Below, one piece after another: positions 9,584 to 18,478 of a stretch of 61,657 nt of DNA. The notes below the pieces were generated by a model that saw only the letters and a program-made list of their open reading frames with translations, was not told the origin of the DNA and did not search any database. Numbering within the stretch: the first letter of the stretch is position 1; the number at the start of each line of letters is the position of its first letter. The stretch lies in the NCBI RefSeq assembly GCF_014697475.1, contig NZ_JACJRV010000041.1:1-61657 (forward strand), given 5' to 3'. Made by a program: the position numbers and the translations under genes. This DNA comes from Nostoc sp. FACHB-152 (lineage in GTDB: Bacteria > Cyanobacteriota > Cyanobacteriia > Cyanobacteriales > Nostocaceae).

Positions 9584-10285
9584 CTAAATTGTTTCTGGAT
9601 CAATATTTAATTCTCGCAGTTTAGCCGCTAATCTTGCGGCTCGTTCTTGAGCTAGTTCTTTTTGCTGGCGTTCAAACTCTGCTGCTTCTTCTGGAGTGAG
9701 AACTAGTTGACCTTCTGAGGTAAAAAATCGCAATAATCCCTCATAAATTCCCAAATATAAACCTAACTGCTGACTCCACAAATGTCCTTGAGTATTTGGT
9801 TCTAGCGGTTGGTATTGACCATCGACTAAATGAAAACCTGCAAATTCTTGACTTTCTGGGTCAAACCAAAAATAATCAGGTGTGCGGAATGTATTTTGAT
9901 AAAGTTTTTTCTTCAAATCTTTATCTGTTTTTGCAGTTGATTCTGAAAGAATTTCGAGAATTACGTTAGGATATTTACCTTCTTCTTCCCAAACTACCCA
10001 ACTTTTGCGAGTTCTGCGTTCTGTGTCTAGTACTACAAAAAAATCAGGCCCTCGGAAATCTTCTGTTTTGCGTTTGTTCCAACTGTAGTAAATGGTGAGA
10101 TTACTAGCAATGTAGAAATCGTTTCTGTCTCGCCACAACCATTCTAAACATTCAAAAAGTAGGATGATTTGACGCAGATGCAGTTCTGTTTCAAAGGGAG
10201 GTTCGTCGCTATATAAATCTCCTGGAGGAAAGATAACATCTTCTGGGGTTGTTTGAGGAGCGTCTATTTCTTTAGCGAAGGACAT
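9584..10285 (-). CDS. Uma2-family (DUF820) PD-(D/E)XK nuclease-like protein
   Basis: Uma2 proteins are a very large cyanobacterial family with a restriction-endonuclease-like fold and mostly unknown targets. This 233-residue copy shows the usual core: RGPDFFVV (Asp of the PD motif), PNVILEILSEST with the E-x-L/V part, then DLKKKLYQN and a YFWFDPES strand. The C-terminal ~45 residues are a charged coiled coil rich in Glu/Gln/Ala (EEAAEFERQQKELAQERAAR), as in many paralogues. It lies 31 bases downstream of the WYL regulator gene on the same strand, so the two may share a transcript. No evidence ties it to CRISPR function beyond position. Confidence 0.85.
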   Translation of the reverse strand: MSFAKEIDAPQTTPEDVIFPPGDLYSDEPPFETELHLRQIILLFECLEWLWRDRNDFYIASNLTIYYSWNKRKTEDFRGPDFFVVLDTERRTRKSWVVWEEEGKYPNVILEILSESTAKTDKDLKKKLYQNTFRTPDYFWFDPESQEFAGFHLVDGQYQPLEPNTQGHLWSQQLGLYLGIYEGLLRFFTSEGQLVLTPEEAAEFERQQKELAQERAARLAAKLRELNIDPETI

Positions 10286-10316
10286 GAGGACATTACTGCA
10301 TCTGGTAGTTATGGGC

Positions 10317-11189
10317 TTATTGTAACTTTGAATCTAAGGTTTCTAAATCATAGTGTTGGCAGAGGGTTTTAAGTTTTTCTTTTATGAGCGATCGCACATT
10401 CTCTGGTGCTACAATCACACAATCTTCGCCATAGTGCAACACTTCCCGAATTAACCAGAAGGGATTTGATACTCGTCTTACGACTTGGCGCACCTCTCCA
10501 ATAACTTCGTTGCTGATGTCGTTGGGTTTCGGTTCATAAGATTTGATCAAACCTTTGTACAAGTGTAAGTGTACTTGGAGGGAATCTAGCCCTTCATGTC
10601 GCCAGTGTCCGTTGATTGGTACCACACCCTTGATTCTATCCAGGCGTAAACAGCGATTGTGGATGAGTTCTGGAAAATCGGTATTTGGAATATCTTCAGT
10701 TTCGTCACACCAAATATTTAAGAAAAAACGCTTTTCTTCAAAACTTATTTCGGCATAACGCACTGTAAAAGACAAGTCTCCAAGTTGAGGATTTGCATAG
10801 AGTAAGTGAAAGGGTTGTTGATTTTGGCGGAATTGATCTGTCAAAATGCGCCACGCTTCTGTCGGTTGGCTGACTTGCTGGAGTAGCAATTGGCGCATGG
10901 GAGGCTCAAGTTGACCTCTTTCTAATAAAAGACTAGAGATAGTTTGCGCTTGTTCAATAAAACCAGAATCCTTCAACAGTCCGATAGCTTGCTGGAGTGC
11001 AGCTACTTGTGTTGAGTTTAAGGTGAACGGTTCACCAACTTCAAACTCTTGTTGGGCGATCGCTACTATTAAACCCGAAATACTCGGTTCTTTACCCCAA
11101 TAGATATTGAGACGGCGAGCTATCTCCTCTAGTTGTACTCTTGTACCTGGGACAACTGAAAGTGTAAGTGCTTCTTTTTTTCTAGACAT
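10317..11189 (-). CDS. WYL-domain transcriptional regulator of the CRISPR locus
   Basis: A 290-residue regulator. Residues ~8-50 (LTLSVVPGTRVQLEEIARRL and a second helix) look like a ribbon-helix-helix or short HTH DNA-binding unit. Residues ~105-250 form a WYL-type ligand-sensing domain with LLYAN and a C-terminal VSNPFWLIREVLHYGEDCVI stretch. WYL proteins commonly repress defence loci; in Synechocystis, Sll7009 lies divergently beside the I-D locus and represses its crRNA output. The same divergent arrangement here, 87 bases from cas3, supports a regulator role. Candidate half-sites lie in that gap. The ligand is unknown. Confidence 0.85.
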   Translation of the reverse strand: MSRKKEALTLSVVPGTRVQLEEIARRLNIYWGKEPSISGLIVAIAQQEFEVGEPFTLNSTQVAALQQAIGLLKDSGFIEQAQTISSLLLERGQLEPPMRQLLLQQVSQPTEAWRILTDQFRQNQQPFHLLYANPQLGDLSFTVRYAEISFEEKRFFLNIWCDETEDIPNTDFPELIHNRCLRLDRIKGVVPINGHWRHEGLDSLQVHLHLYKGLIKSYEPKPNDISNEVIGEVRQVVRRVSNPFWLIREVLHYGEDCVIVAPENVRSLIKEKLKTLCQHYDLETLDSKLQ

Positions 11190-11208
11190 TTTTAAAATAT
11201 ACTTGCAC

Positions 11209-11245
11209 TTTAGAAGAAACTATGTCATTTTAGATTTATTCTAAA
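11209..11245. promoter_or_regulatory. Candidate operator between WYL regulator and cas3
   Basis: TTTAGA occurs at 11209-11214 and again at 11229-11234, exactly 20 bases apart. The second copy forms an inverted repeat with TCTAAA at 11240-11245 (5-base spacer). The cluster sits midway between the two divergent start codons, where a repressor could block both promoters. The repeats are directly visible; binding by the WYL protein is inference. Confidence 0.45.
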
Positions 11246-11276
11246 TACAGATTATCTCAAAATACAGGCATTTACC

Positions 11277-13412
11277 ATGACAAAATACAGAATTAGCCTG
11301 AAATCAGTGTATTCGCGTCTGGCTGACTCATTACCTCAAGGATTAACCCTACCTAAAGAAATTTCCTCACTATCATGGCATCAAGCAGAAACTTACCAAG
11401 CATTACAAGACCCAAATATAGATGTTGTCTTCAATACAGCCATGACAGGTGATGGTAAAAGCTTGGCTGCTTATTTGTCCGCTATGATAAAGCGCACGTA
11501 CACTTTAGCAATGTATCCTACAAATGAACTCGCAAGAGATCAAGAAAAACAGGTGCAAGGATACAAGGATATTTTTAAACCAAGCAAAAATCCGCAAATC
11601 AGACGATTAACCGCAGCTATTTTAGAGCAACATATTGCTGCTGGTCAGATATCTTCCAAGCGAGATGGTATAGAAGACTTTTCTACTAACTATGAAATTC
11701 TGCTGACGAACCCTGATATTTTCCATTACATCCATAATTTTTATTATTTGCGAGGAAAAATAGATAACCCTGACAGGTTATTCAGACGTATAGACGAGAA
11801 TTACAAATTATTTTTATATGATGAATTTCATGTTTTTTCCTCTCCACAAATAGCCAGTGTAATCAATACAATCCTTCTCATGAAACACACTGGTAATCCT
11901 AACAAGAAATTTCTGTTTCTTTCTGCCACACCTAATGAATTACTTAAGAGTTATTTTCAAAAAGCAGGGATAGAACCAAAGATTATTAATCCGGTTGAGG
12001 TAGGAGCTTATAAATTTGAATCAGATTCGACAAATATTGGTTGGCGACAGATTAGTCAACCTATTGATTTATACTTTCCTCAAGCGATAGAACCGAATTT
12101 AAGTTCTAGCTACAAATGGATAGAGGAAAATGCTGAAACGGTAATTTTAAAGTTTTTTCAAGACCATCCCAACAGTAAAGGTGCAATTATTCTCAATTCA
12201 ATTGCAGCAGTTAAAAAGTTATTACCTAAATTAAAAGCTATTTTTGAGCCACGATGGCAGGTTAGAGAAAATACTGGTTTAACTGGAGAAACTGAAAAAT
12301 CTCAGTCAATAGCCGAAGCCGATTTACTTTTAGGTACATCTACAATTGATGTTGGCGTTGACTTTCGGATTAATTTCTTAATTTTTGAAGCTGCTGATGC
12401 GGGAAATTTTATTCAAAGATTTGGTAGGCTTGGTAGACATGAAGGATTTGAAACTTATCAAGCTTATGCTTTGATTCCTAACTTTCTGGTTGCTAGGTTG
12501 TTTAATGATAAATCTCATCCTTTAGAAGATGGAGAAACTTACGATCGCATTCAGTTTAATGATGCTATTCGTGACTCTTGGGTATTTAAAAACGACTTTA
12601 AGTATTATCCCAAGCGTTGGGGTGGAATCCAATCATTTTATATATACTCTATCCTCAAAAATAATGCTCATATGCAAGAAAAGTATCCAGATATTGATAA
12701 AAATTTTGGAACGAGCATTCAAAGAGCTTTAGAAATTAAACTTGAAAACATGAAAGCTCAATATTATCGATGTAAAGGTGAAAAGAAAGACAAAATTATT
12801 GATGAGGCTAGAAGTTTTCGCGGCAGTAGTCAGTTAGATTGTGCAATTTATGATTTAACTAATCCAGATGAGCCGGAAGCAGAAAGATTTAAAATGTATA
12901 ATCTTCCAGGTATTCTCAGTAATTTTGTTTTCGAGTTATGGGATGAAAATAGTTTTATAGAAAAAGCTGAAAAAGCCGGAGTAATTACGACTCGTTTTGA
13001 TAAAGCTTTGTGTTATTTAAAGTTAAAAGATTATCGGGAAGTGCGGGAAGATTGGCACTTCTATTATCCAGGAAATCTGAGAAATTTGGCTAAATCTGGC
13101 AAGGTGCAAGTTCTCCCAGATAAACAAAATGAATTACAGGGTTTAGAGATTTGTCAACGACACGGTTACGGTATCAACCAGATTAGCGATGCTGTGAGTA
13201 GACGTAAACTAGTGTGCTTTATTTCAGACCGCGATCGCAACTATTTACGCGCCACTCTTGGACTACCTATGCACTTTCAAGCTTACCCCCTCACTAACGA
13301 GCCAGAGGATAAAAGTCCACGCTACACCATTAGTTTTGGACAAGATGCGCTGTTGTTAGAAACCTTAACTTGGCATTGGAAGCCAAAGGACGATGAAGGA
13401 TGGATATGTTAG
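11277..13412 (+). CDS. cas3: Cas3' helicase, subtype I-D
   Basis: A 711-residue SF2 helicase that unwinds target DNA after Cascade recognition. Walker A is TGDGKS (residues 57-62). The Walker B/DEAD-type box is DEFH at 182-185, motif III is SAT at 216-218, and the C-terminal RecA domain has TSTIDVGVDF and QRFGRLGRHEG (motif VI). There is no N-terminal HD nuclease domain, as expected for I-D, where the HD domain sits in Cas10d. It is first in the operon and starts at an ATG 87 bases from the divergent regulator. The next gene begins 28 bases after its stop. Confidence 0.93.
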   Translation: MTKYRISLKSVYSRLADSLPQGLTLPKEISSLSWHQAETYQALQDPNIDVVFNTAMTGDGKSLAAYLSAMIKRTYTLAMYPTNELARDQEKQVQGYKDIFKPSKNPQIRRLTAAILEQHIAAGQISSKRDGIEDFSTNYEILLTNPDIFHYIHNFYYLRGKIDNPDRLFRRIDENYKLFLYDEFHVFSSPQIASVINTILLMKHTGNPNKKFLFLSATPNELLKSYFQKAGIEPKIINPVEVGAYKFESDSTNIGWRQISQPIDLYFPQAIEPNLSSSYKWIEENAETVILKFFQDHPNSKGAIILNSIAAVKKLLPKLKAIFEPRWQVRENTGLTGETEKSQSIAEADLLLGTSTIDVGVDFRINFLIFEAADAGNFIQRFGRLGRHEGFETYQAYALIPNFLVARLFNDKSHPLEDGETYDRIQFNDAIRDSWVFKNDFKYYPKRWGGIQSFYIYSILKNNAHMQEKYPDIDKNFGTSIQRALEIKLENMKAQYYRCKGEKKDKIIDEARSFRGSSQLDCAIYDLTNPDEPEAERFKMYNLPGILSNFVFELWDENSFIEKAEKAGVITTRFDKALCYLKLKDYREVREDWHFYYPGNLRNLAKSGKVQVLPDKQNELQGLEICQRHGYGINQISDAVSRRKLVCFISDRDRNYLRATLGLPMHFQAYPLTNEPEDKSPRYTISFGQDALLLETLTWHWKPKDDEGWIC

Positions 13413-13440
13413 AACTAGAGGCTATTAAAGGTAAAGGTGT

Positions 13441-13701
13441 ATGAGTAATAATGATTTGCTTTCTCGCATTTCTATCGACCCAAATATTTGCTTTGGTAAA
13501 CCCTGCATTCGCGGACATCGTATTTGGGTATCACTAATTTTGGACTATTTAGCTGGAGGTACCACAATAGAAGAAGTTCTAGAAGCTTATCCAAGCATCG
13601 AAAGAGAAGATGTACTTGCTTGTATCGCCTACGGTGCAGAGATGGCGCGGGATGTTTTTGTAGAACTTCCTTTGAACCAAAAAAAAGAAGCAAGTGCATG
13701 A
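13441..13701 (+). CDS. DUF433 antitoxin-like protein
   Basis: An 86-residue protein with the DUF433 pattern: ISIDPNICFGKPCIRGHRI at residues 10-28, then a helix-turn-helix-like stretch (LDYLAGGTTIEEVLEAYPSI) and a short C-terminal tail. DUF433 proteins are DNA-binding antitoxins that usually pair with a PIN-like DUF5615 toxin, which is exactly the next gene. Its stop codon overlaps the toxin start (ATGA at 13698-13701). The location between cas3 and cas10d is unusual: the Synechocystis I-D operon has no gene at this point. Confidence 0.88.
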   Translation: MSNNDLLSRISIDPNICFGKPCIRGHRIWVSLILDYLAGGTTIEEVLEAYPSIEREDVLACIAYGAEMARDVFVELPLNQKKEASA

Positions 13702-14072
13702 AATTAAAGCTAGATGAAAATATCGACTTGCGCGTTGTAACTTTGTTGCAATTAGCAGGACATGATGTTGCAACAGTACCAGGACAAGGTTTAAGTTCTG
13801 CACCTGATACAGAAGTTATTGATGTTTGTCGCAGTGAGGGTAGATGTTTAGTCACTTGCGACAGAGGATTTGGAAATCGGTTGAAATATAATCCTGCTAA
13901 CTATGCAGGTATTGTAATCATTCGCCTACCTTCTCGCTACACATTCGCTGATTGGCGTGAAGCGATTGAGACATTAATTGCTGGGTTGGAAGCCGCAGAT
14001 GTGACAGGTAAGTTGTGGATGATCCGACAAGGAAAGGTATTGGAATATCAAGCTATTGAGGAAACAGATTAA
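13698..14072 (+). CDS. DUF5615 PIN-like toxin
   Basis: A 124-residue PIN-like protein, probably a ribonuclease toxin. Acidic residues expected to bind metal are visible in KLDENID (Asp6, Glu7) and LVTCDRGFGN (Asp55); DUF5615 is a Mut7-C/PIN-like family. A longer frame is open upstream, but the ATG at 13698, overlapping the antitoxin stop, gives the standard family start MKLKLDENID. Its own stop overlaps the cas10d start (TAATG at 14070-14074). Toxin and Cas10d are therefore predicted to be translationally coupled, so the pair cannot easily be transcribed or lost apart from the operon. Confidence 0.87.
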   Translation: MKLKLDENIDLRVVTLLQLAGHDVATVPGQGLSSAPDTEVIDVCRSEGRCLVTCDRGFGNRLKYNPANYAGIVIIRLPSRYTFADWREAIETLIAGLEAADVTGKLWMIRQGKVLEYQAIEETD

Positions 14073-17000
14073 TGAGCGAATTTGATGATAATCTTCCCGA
14101 AGAAGTACCAGATTTTGAAACAACAGAAGATGAAGATGATGAATCACCGATAAAACGTGAACTTCTGACTATTCGGTTATTCAAAGAAGCTGTCAAAAAA
14201 ACTCAAGGAAATACAGGCGATCGCATCCTTGAAAAATTTGCAGATTACGTCCTACCTAACTTAATACAACAACTAGCAGGAGCAACCGCTAAAGGTGGTA
14301 AATTCTTTGAAATTACAGTACCAATCATTAATGCTAAGAGAGCATTAGAAGGAAAAAAGCCACTTCGTAGAGATAATGCAGGCGACCAGTCTATAGTTGC
14401 TCATTTACTTAATGGTCTATTTCCCAGTTATCGAATTTTAAAAAAATTACAAGCAGAAGATATAAACACAAATCCTGTTAGGCGTAATTGTGAAGAAATA
14501 CAGACATCTGTATTTATTGTTTCATACATCTTGCATGACTATGAAAAATTCCCTGACTATACAGATTGGCTAGAAAAAAACTTGATCAAGCGCAACTGGG
14601 AAGAAGAACCACCAAAAAAATTAGATGCGCCTAATCTGGGACGTGGCTACATATCCAAAAAGATTTTAGATTTTGGTTTACAACACTTACTAGGAGAAGC
14701 TTGGGAAGAATTAATTGATGACATCATTGAAATTAGTAGCAATGCAGGCGTAAAAAATGATGCAGATTTAGGTTTAGTTACTCGTGGCTTAAAACCTTTA
14801 GATGATGAAAGGCTAGATAGTAGAATTAGACAAGTTTTAATTGACTTAGTTTCACTATCTGATTTATTTGCTTCAGTCGTCAAACACCCACGAGATGTAG
14901 AAGATGGTCGTTTACCTACATTACTGAACAAATTAAGTAATCATCAATTAAAACTTACCTATCATTCTCTTTCAGAGAATCGCGGTATTCTCACCAATAT
15001 TTTCAATAACACATTAATAGCAGCACATCCCCAAGATTTTTATACACCATTGCTGTATTTACCTGATGGTGTTGTCTATTTAGCTACTGTTGATGCTCCT
15101 CCGATTACAATTGATACAATTCCTGAACAAGTTATCGCCAAAATTAAGAACCTGTGTGCAGAAAAACTCAAAGAAAGACAAACAGGTTTTAATCGGGATG
15201 GTAAAGGTTTTAAATTCGCTGATTATTACTGGTTATTTTTTGATGTAGTTGAATTAATGGAAGTGAGTATTGACGCTGCTTCTCGACTACTTCCAGACTC
15301 AAAAACTGCTTCTGCTGAAAAGCGCGGCGAAAGCTTACAGAGTTATCAAGCACAAGGAGAATTACCTGAATATTTAAACTTACAATTTCCTAATGAAGTC
15401 CGTATCGATCGCTTGGCTGAATTTGGCGATATTTTGTGTCGAGGAATTTGGGGTAGTTGGTGTGAAAAAATTAACGATTGGCAAAAACAATTCCCAAAAA
15501 ATCAGAGAAAAAATATTCCTGATTTAGATTTAACGCAAAAACTGGCAGAATATTTAGAATTATCAGCAGAAATTCCAGCTATCAGACAAATTCAATCTTT
15601 GAAAAAAACAGGTGGTGTACCTCTAGATTGGTATTATTTATCAGCCCAATACTTTCGCATACATTCAGGTTTAAGCTTTGCTGAAATTCTGGAAGTAATG
15701 AAAGGAATGGTAAATCATGCTGCTACTTTGATTAGACCAATTTTAGCAGAGTTTCAAGATATGCCCGATGGCTGGGATGACTTAAAAACTTATGTTAACC
15801 GAATCATATCACTACCAACAGGTGCAGTTATTAAACCAGAACCAGATTCATTTTTAGTTGAACTAAAACGCTATAACGCTGCAAAAATTACAGGTAGAGG
15901 ACGAGAAAATGTTTGTGCAATTTCTAGTTCTGCATATACTGTGACTGAACAAATGGAATCAGCCACTTTATTTGCACCTCAAGTCTACAGTAACCGTCAG
16001 ATTTTATTTAATGCTCAAGCTGCTAAACGGCAAATTTGCTCAATTTGGTCAATTGAAATCATGTTGAGACAAATTTTGATGAACCAGACGAATGCTGTAG
16101 GCGCAGATTTTGAAAGTCGAAAGTATCGCTATCTATACCTTTATCCAACTTATTTCTTTACCCCAGAAACCAATAAATTTTTACAACTGGCTTACAATCA
16201 ATTTGCTCGAACTCGGTTTGATGCAGAAATGCGTAAGCATTTTATCACCGAAAACCAAGTTGCTAACTTTGAAATTGAAGATTACTTAAAAGTAGATTCT
16301 CTGTTAATTAAAGAAAATCTCAAGCCAGAAGACGATCGCACTTTCAAAATTAGTTTTCCAGAACATGAAACTTTAACGTTTTTCTTTCTCGGTTTACCGC
16401 CAGGAAGAGAACACACAGATACAGAATCATGGGTAACACCAGCTTGGTTAGCATTAACCTTACCGCTGGTTCTGGATGTAAAAGTAGTTGCATCAGAATC
16501 ACCTGTACCACCTTTTATTAGTGGTGCTGATTTTGAAGAAACAGTTTTACTAGATGGAGAACATCAAGCAATTCGTTCTTTGATTAAAAAAGATAACTAT
16601 CGCTTAGATAGCATCTTACCTCGTACTTCAGAAAAGCGGGAATTTTCACCACTTAACGCGCTGACTGCGGCTTACTCTATTCATTTAGAAGCAAATCGCA
16701 AAAAAGATGGCGACCCAGATTGGGGGAAATTAGCAGACTTAGCACGAGATTTAGAAACCAGTCCCTTGTATGTATTTCATTACCTGAATAAATGGTTGCG
16801 AAAGCAAGACAAAATAGATTCTGTGTCTATTGCTAAAATTCGCCTGTACCAATATCTTTACTATTGCTTTGACCATAAAGGAGATAATATGACGAAACTT
16901 GAGGAACTAACTAAGTTATACCGCAGATTTTATCGAGCTAAAAGCAAAGGTAAATCACCAAAAACTAATGCAATTCTTAAACCAATTGACGAGGCTGCTG

Positions 17001-17395
17001 ATGTCATTTTGAAATTTGAAAAAGCTATAGCTAGTGATAATAAATCTCTTACTGAGGTAGTAGCAGCACGTTTAGCAAAACTCATGAATAATGTTCGACG
17101 TAAAGAAGCTGAAGGACAGGGTGCGTATGACTTAGTTAAGGGGGAGATGCGATATTTAACTTCTGAAGAAGAACGACAAGCAGTTTATAAGTTTGCTGAG
17201 TATTTTGTAGAGGTAATTTTTTATGAATGTTTTAAAGGCGATCGCGCACGTTTATCAGGTACACAATTGAATCTTATTAAAGATACTTGTGAGTATCTTT
17301 ATAGAGTAGCAGATGATGAATACTGGAAAAACCGTAAGCAAAATTATCCTGAAGATATTACGGATGTGGATACTGATGCTGAAGATGCAGCATAG
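14072..17395 (+). CDS. cas10d: Cas10d (Csc3), subtype I-D large subunit with HD nuclease
   Basis: The 1107-residue signature protein of subtype I-D, large subunit of the effector complex and carrier of the HD nuclease. An HD-type site is visible at ILHDYEKF (His155, Asp156), with another candidate metal ligand at VAHLLNGL (His111). The acidic first 30 residues are probably disordered. The middle and C-terminal parts are the divergent Cas10-like palm and helical regions; I see no GGDD cyclase motif, in line with I-D. Length is usual for the family. The start codon overlaps the DUF5615 stop by one base, and csc2 follows 49 bases after the end. Confidence 0.93.
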   Translation: MSEFDDNLPEEVPDFETTEDEDDESPIKRELLTIRLFKEAVKKTQGNTGDRILEKFADYVLPNLIQQLAGATAKGGKFFEITVPIINAKRALEGKKPLRRDNAGDQSIVAHLLNGLFPSYRILKKLQAEDINTNPVRRNCEEIQTSVFIVSYILHDYEKFPDYTDWLEKNLIKRNWEEEPPKKLDAPNLGRGYISKKILDFGLQHLLGEAWEELIDDIIEISSNAGVKNDADLGLVTRGLKPLDDERLDSRIRQVLIDLVSLSDLFASVVKHPRDVEDGRLPTLLNKLSNHQLKLTYHSLSENRGILTNIFNNTLIAAHPQDFYTPLLYLPDGVVYLATVDAPPITIDTIPEQVIAKIKNLCAEKLKERQTGFNRDGKGFKFADYYWLFFDVVELMEVSIDAASRLLPDSKTASAEKRGESLQSYQAQGELPEYLNLQFPNEVRIDRLAEFGDILCRGIWGSWCEKINDWQKQFPKNQRKNIPDLDLTQKLAEYLELSAEIPAIRQIQSLKKTGGVPLDWYYLSAQYFRIHSGLSFAEILEVMKGMVNHAATLIRPILAEFQDMPDGWDDLKTYVNRIISLPTGAVIKPEPDSFLVELKRYNAAKITGRGRENVCAISSSAYTVTEQMESATLFAPQVYSNRQILFNAQAAKRQICSIWSIEIMLRQILMNQTNAVGADFESRKYRYLYLYPTYFFTPETNKFLQLAYNQFARTRFDAEMRKHFITENQVANFEIEDYLKVDSLLIKENLKPEDDRTFKISFPEHETLTFFFLGLPPGREHTDTESWVTPAWLALTLPLVLDVKVVASESPVPPFISGADFEETVLLDGEHQAIRSLIKKDNYRLDSILPRTSEKREFSPLNALTAAYSIHLEANRKKDGDPDWGKLADLARDLETSPLYVFHYLNKWLRKQDKIDSVSIAKIRLYQYLYYCFDHKGDNMTKLEELTKLYRRFYRAKSKGKSPKTNAILKPIDEAADVILKFEKAIASDNKSLTEVVAARLAKLMNNVRRKEAEGQGAYDLVKGEMRYLTSEEERQAVYKFAEYFVEVIFYECFKGDRARLSGTQLNLIKDTCEYLYRVADDEYWKNRKQNYPEDITDVDTDAEDAA

Positions 17396-17444
17396 TCATA
17401 AAGCTGAAAGTTGTTATCAACATTAATACTGGAGTAATCAAACC

Positions 17445-18473
17445 ATGAAATTTCTAAACACCATCGATTCTAAATTTTTCCATGACACCATCCCTGCTAA
17501 ACCAATGGGTAAATACGTTCATTTCATTACTATCCGCGTTACTGAATCTTACCCTTTATTCCAGACAGATGGTGAACTTAATAAAGCCAGAGTCCGAGCA
17601 GGAATTGAAAATAAAGAACCGATTAGTCGTTTAGCAATGTTCAAACGCAAGCAATCAACACCAGAACGTTTAACAGGAAGAGAATTACTACGTAACTATA
17701 AAATTGGTGATTGGGAAAAATGCGATTACAACGTTGACTTTAGCAAAACAACTCCTGATTGTATCCTCTATGGTTTCGCTATTGGTGATTCTGGTTCTGA
17801 GAAATCAAAAGTAGTTGTAGATACAGCTTACTCAATTACACCATTTGATGATTCTCATCTGAATTTTACCCTCAATGCACCTTTTGAAAATGGCACAATG
17901 AGCCGACAAGGTGAAGTCACCAGCAGAATTAATAGCCAAGACCATATTTTACCTCAAGTGTTTTTCCCCAGCATTGTTAGACTGAAAGACCCAACTGAAG
18001 CTGGATTTCTCTACGTTTTCAATAATATTCTGAGAACACGCCACTATGGAGCGCAAACTACCCGTACTGGTAGGGTACGTAATGAGTTAATAGGAGTAAT
18101 TTTCGCTGATGGTGAAATCGTTAGTAATCTTCTCTGGACACAAAAAATATATGACTTAATGCAGCAAAAAGGAAAAATCAATCCTCCAGATCCACTTAAT
18201 GAAGATGATGTTTTAGAGAATGCGACACAAGCAATGATTGATTTGATATCTCAAGAGTGTATATCTCACACAGATTTTGTTGGTACATCTTTCACACCCC
18301 TTTTGAATGAAGTTAAATCTATTACTAGTAATGAAAATCGACTGCAAGAAATGTTGAGTCAAGCAAATACTGAATCATCTGTTTATGCTCAGACATGGGT
18401 GTTAAAGGCAGGTAAAAAAGAACCCAAAAAAGATAGCAAGAATAATAAAAAAGCTGGGGTTGCAACGGAGTAA
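17445..18473 (+). CDS. csc2: Csc2 (Cas7d), I-D Cascade backbone
   Basis: A Cas7-family protein of 342 residues that coats the crRNA in the I-D effector. It begins MKFLNTIDSKFFHD and contains GKYVHFITIRVTESYPLFQT and a basic, Thr-rich TRHYGAQTTRTGRVRNELIG region that likely lies in the RNA-contacting thumb. The last ~20 residues are Lys-rich and probably flexible. Position directly after cas10d and five bases before csc1 matches the canonical cas10d-csc2-csc1 order. No truncation or frameshift is visible. Confidence 0.92.
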   Translation: MKFLNTIDSKFFHDTIPAKPMGKYVHFITIRVTESYPLFQTDGELNKARVRAGIENKEPISRLAMFKRKQSTPERLTGRELLRNYKIGDWEKCDYNVDFSKTTPDCILYGFAIGDSGSEKSKVVVDTAYSITPFDDSHLNFTLNAPFENGTMSRQGEVTSRINSQDHILPQVFFPSIVRLKDPTEAGFLYVFNNILRTRHYGAQTTRTGRVRNELIGVIFADGEIVSNLLWTQKIYDLMQQKGKINPPDPLNEDDVLENATQAMIDLISQECISHTDFVGTSFTPLLNEVKSITSNENRLQEMLSQANTESSVYAQTWVLKAGKKEPKKDSKNNKKAGVATE

Positions 18474-18478
18474 ATAAT

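Noticed and set aside
9584-10285. Uma2 nuclease as a CRISPR accessory protein
   Set aside because: Uma2 genes are scattered in dozens of copies in cyanobacteria; position next to the WYL gene alone is not evidence.
11277-13412. Defective Cas3 because the HD nuclease domain is absent
   Set aside because: Helicase-only Cas3' is normal in subtype I-D; the HD site is in Cas10d.
13524-13697. Longer upstream start for the DUF5615 gene
   Set aside because: It would overlap the whole antitoxin gene in another frame; the ATG at 13698 with ATGA overlap gives the family N-terminus.
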